Positions 51,640-52,833 of a stretch of 52,833 nucleotides of DNA are shown one piece after another. A program made the position numbers and the translations under genes. Below the pieces are notes generated by a model. It did no database searches. It saw only the letters and a list, made by a program, of their open reading frames with translations, and was not told the origin of the DNA. The DNA is from Methanobacteriota archaeon (GTDB lineage: Archaea > Thermoplasmatota > Poseidoniia > Poseidoniales > Thalassarchaeaceae), in NCBI GenBank assembly GCA_019654055.1, contig BPDA01000007.1, positions 1 through 52,833 on the forward strand, given 5' to 3'. Position 1 is the stretch's first letter. Each line of letters opens with the position of its first letter.

Positions 51640-52443
51640 TCAAGAACCCTGCACATCGTCCGAGACGTCCTCGAGCAGCTCTCCGACCGCCTCTTCGACC
51701 GCCTCCTGCATCTCTTCGACGTCCGAGCCGGCGCTCAGGTTGAGCGAACCGTCGTCCCTGATATCCTGCCTGATGTCTGCGACCTTCCTCCCGGTCTTCT
51801 TGGAGATCTCCTTCTGCAGTCTCTTGCGCTTCCAGCGCTTAGAGCGGATTCTACTCAGGGTGGTCGTGATCCGCAGCAGGGTCTCGAGGATGGCCAGCAG
51901 CACGAGGCTGCTGAGGAACGATCCAGCGAGCTCGGGCAGGCTGTTAAGCAGGGTCGCGAACTCATTCCACTGGATTGAGGTCGAACCGACTAGGAAGACA
52001 CCGAGGACCGCGAACGGGAGCATCTTGGCGACGTCCCTCGAGAGGTCCTCGGTCCAGTACGCGAGGATGCGCACGGCACCGACCACAGAGGTGGCGATGA
52101 GGGCGTTGCGCGCGTGGTCCGAACCGTCCGACAGAAGAGTAAGGATGACCGCTAGGACCAGCGTCCAGAAGGCTATCAGTATGGGGACGACTACGATGTA
52201 CTGAATGACGAACAGCACGCTCCGCAGGTACTTCTTGACCTTTCCACCGAAGTCGTCAGCGTACTTGCTCAGATCCAGTGTCAGAAGGTCCTTCTTGGCC
52301 AGTATCCGGTAGAACATGAAGACGAAGCCGGAGTACACGGCGATGGCGATGATGGCCATCAGTGTCGGGTAGGTCTCTCGCCCGAAGTCGACGAGCACCT
52401 CGAGCAGCTCATCACGAGTGGTCGGAATCTCCACGCGACCCAC
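51640..52443 (-). CDS. Multi-pass membrane protein with charged C-terminal domain
   Basis: 267-aa ORF with several TM segments followed by a basic/acidic soluble tail. Confidence 0.6.
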   Translation of the reverse strand: MGRVEIPTTRDELLEVLVDFGRETYPTLMAIIAIAVYSGFVFMFYRILAKKDLLTLDLSKYADDFGGKVKKYLRSVLFVIQYIVVVPILIAFWTLVLAVILTLLSDGSDHARNALIATSVVGAVRILAYWTEDLSRDVAKMLPFAVLGVFLVGSTSIQWNEFATLLNSLPELAGSFLSSLVLLAILETLLRITTTLSRIRSKRWKRKRLQKEISKKTGRKVADIRQDIRDDGSLNLSAGSDVEEMQEAVEEAVGELLEDVSDDVQGS

Positions 52444-52470
52444 ACCCCCCTCTGACTCAAGGTAGTTGCC

Positions 52471-52833
52471 CTAGTTGGTGCTGAAGGGGCGCGCGCACTT
52501 GGGACACCTTGTGGGCGCGCTGACCCTGACCCTCTCCCAGGCGTGCCCGCAGTTGCCGCAGATCCACTGCCTCTCTGGGAGGCTGTCGAGCACCTCCTGA
52601 CGCAGTCTTCTGAGCACTACTGACTCGGCTAGGCTCGGCGCGGGTGCGATTCGCTTGACCAGCTCCGCGTGGTTGCCCCCGTGCTCGACCATCCCCGCTG
52701 CGTGGAGCAGCTCGTGCACTAGGGTGTGACGGAACAGCAATTCATCATCGGCGAGAACGCGGTTGAGTCCGATGGTGACAGAGCCGGGCGCGGCCCTGAG
52801 CCTGCGCCTCCTGAACAGCTCGTTGGGTCGTAC
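52471..52833 (-). CDS. SprT-like zinc metallopeptidase with zinc ribbon, truncated by window end
   Basis: HTLVHELLHAAGMVEHGGNHAELVKRI, CGNCGHAWERV...CPKCARPF. The frame stays open upstream to the window edge. Confidence 0.82.
   Translation of the reverse strand, partial: VRPNELFRRRRLRAAPGSVTIGLNRVLADDELLFRHTLVHELLHAAGMVEHGGNHAELVKRIAPAPSLAESVVLRRLRQEVLDSLPERQWICGNCGHAWERVRVSAPTRCPKCARPFSTN

Overview
The window is a gene-dense, GC-rich archaeal chromosomal segment. The best guess is marine Euryarchaeota (Poseidoniales/MGII-like). That rests on archaeal-type genes read from the sequence: archaeosine TGT with a PUA domain, NadM, CTP-dependent riboflavin kinase, ABCE1/Rli1, a DRG/TGS GTPase, aconitase-X-type phosphomevalonate dehydratase, and a 35-aa eL41. 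Most genes are housekeeping (CysRS, IleRS, NadE, TruA, citrate synthase, SucCD, TpiA, GrpE, TatC). Among these sit exported or envelope proteins and a four-gene ABC-2 operon. One tRNA-Arg(TCT) with an encoded CCA is present. No CRISPR array, rRNA, transposase or phage module was seen. Many conserved genes are split by single-base frameshifts, several at homopolymers, so assembly error is likely and split ORFs were rejoined by reading across frames. Most interesting observations: (1) a GDPD-family phosphodiesterase whose catalytic HRGA strand is at the C-terminus and whose PEN...VEFD segment is at the N-terminus, i.e. an apparent circular permutation; (2) a NikR-like regulator with a variant metal site, divergent from a ZIP transporter with a duplicated acidic/His-rich loop, with an inverted repeat between them; (3) a UMF1-type MFS transporter with an inserted acidic TSP3-like segment; (4) an exported LTD-amidohydrolase-TM protein; (5) an ABC-2 operon with a very acidic ectodomain preceded by a perfect 20-bp palindrome; (6) an eL41 gene missing from the ORF track. 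All family calls are from motif recognition by eye; no database search was run.
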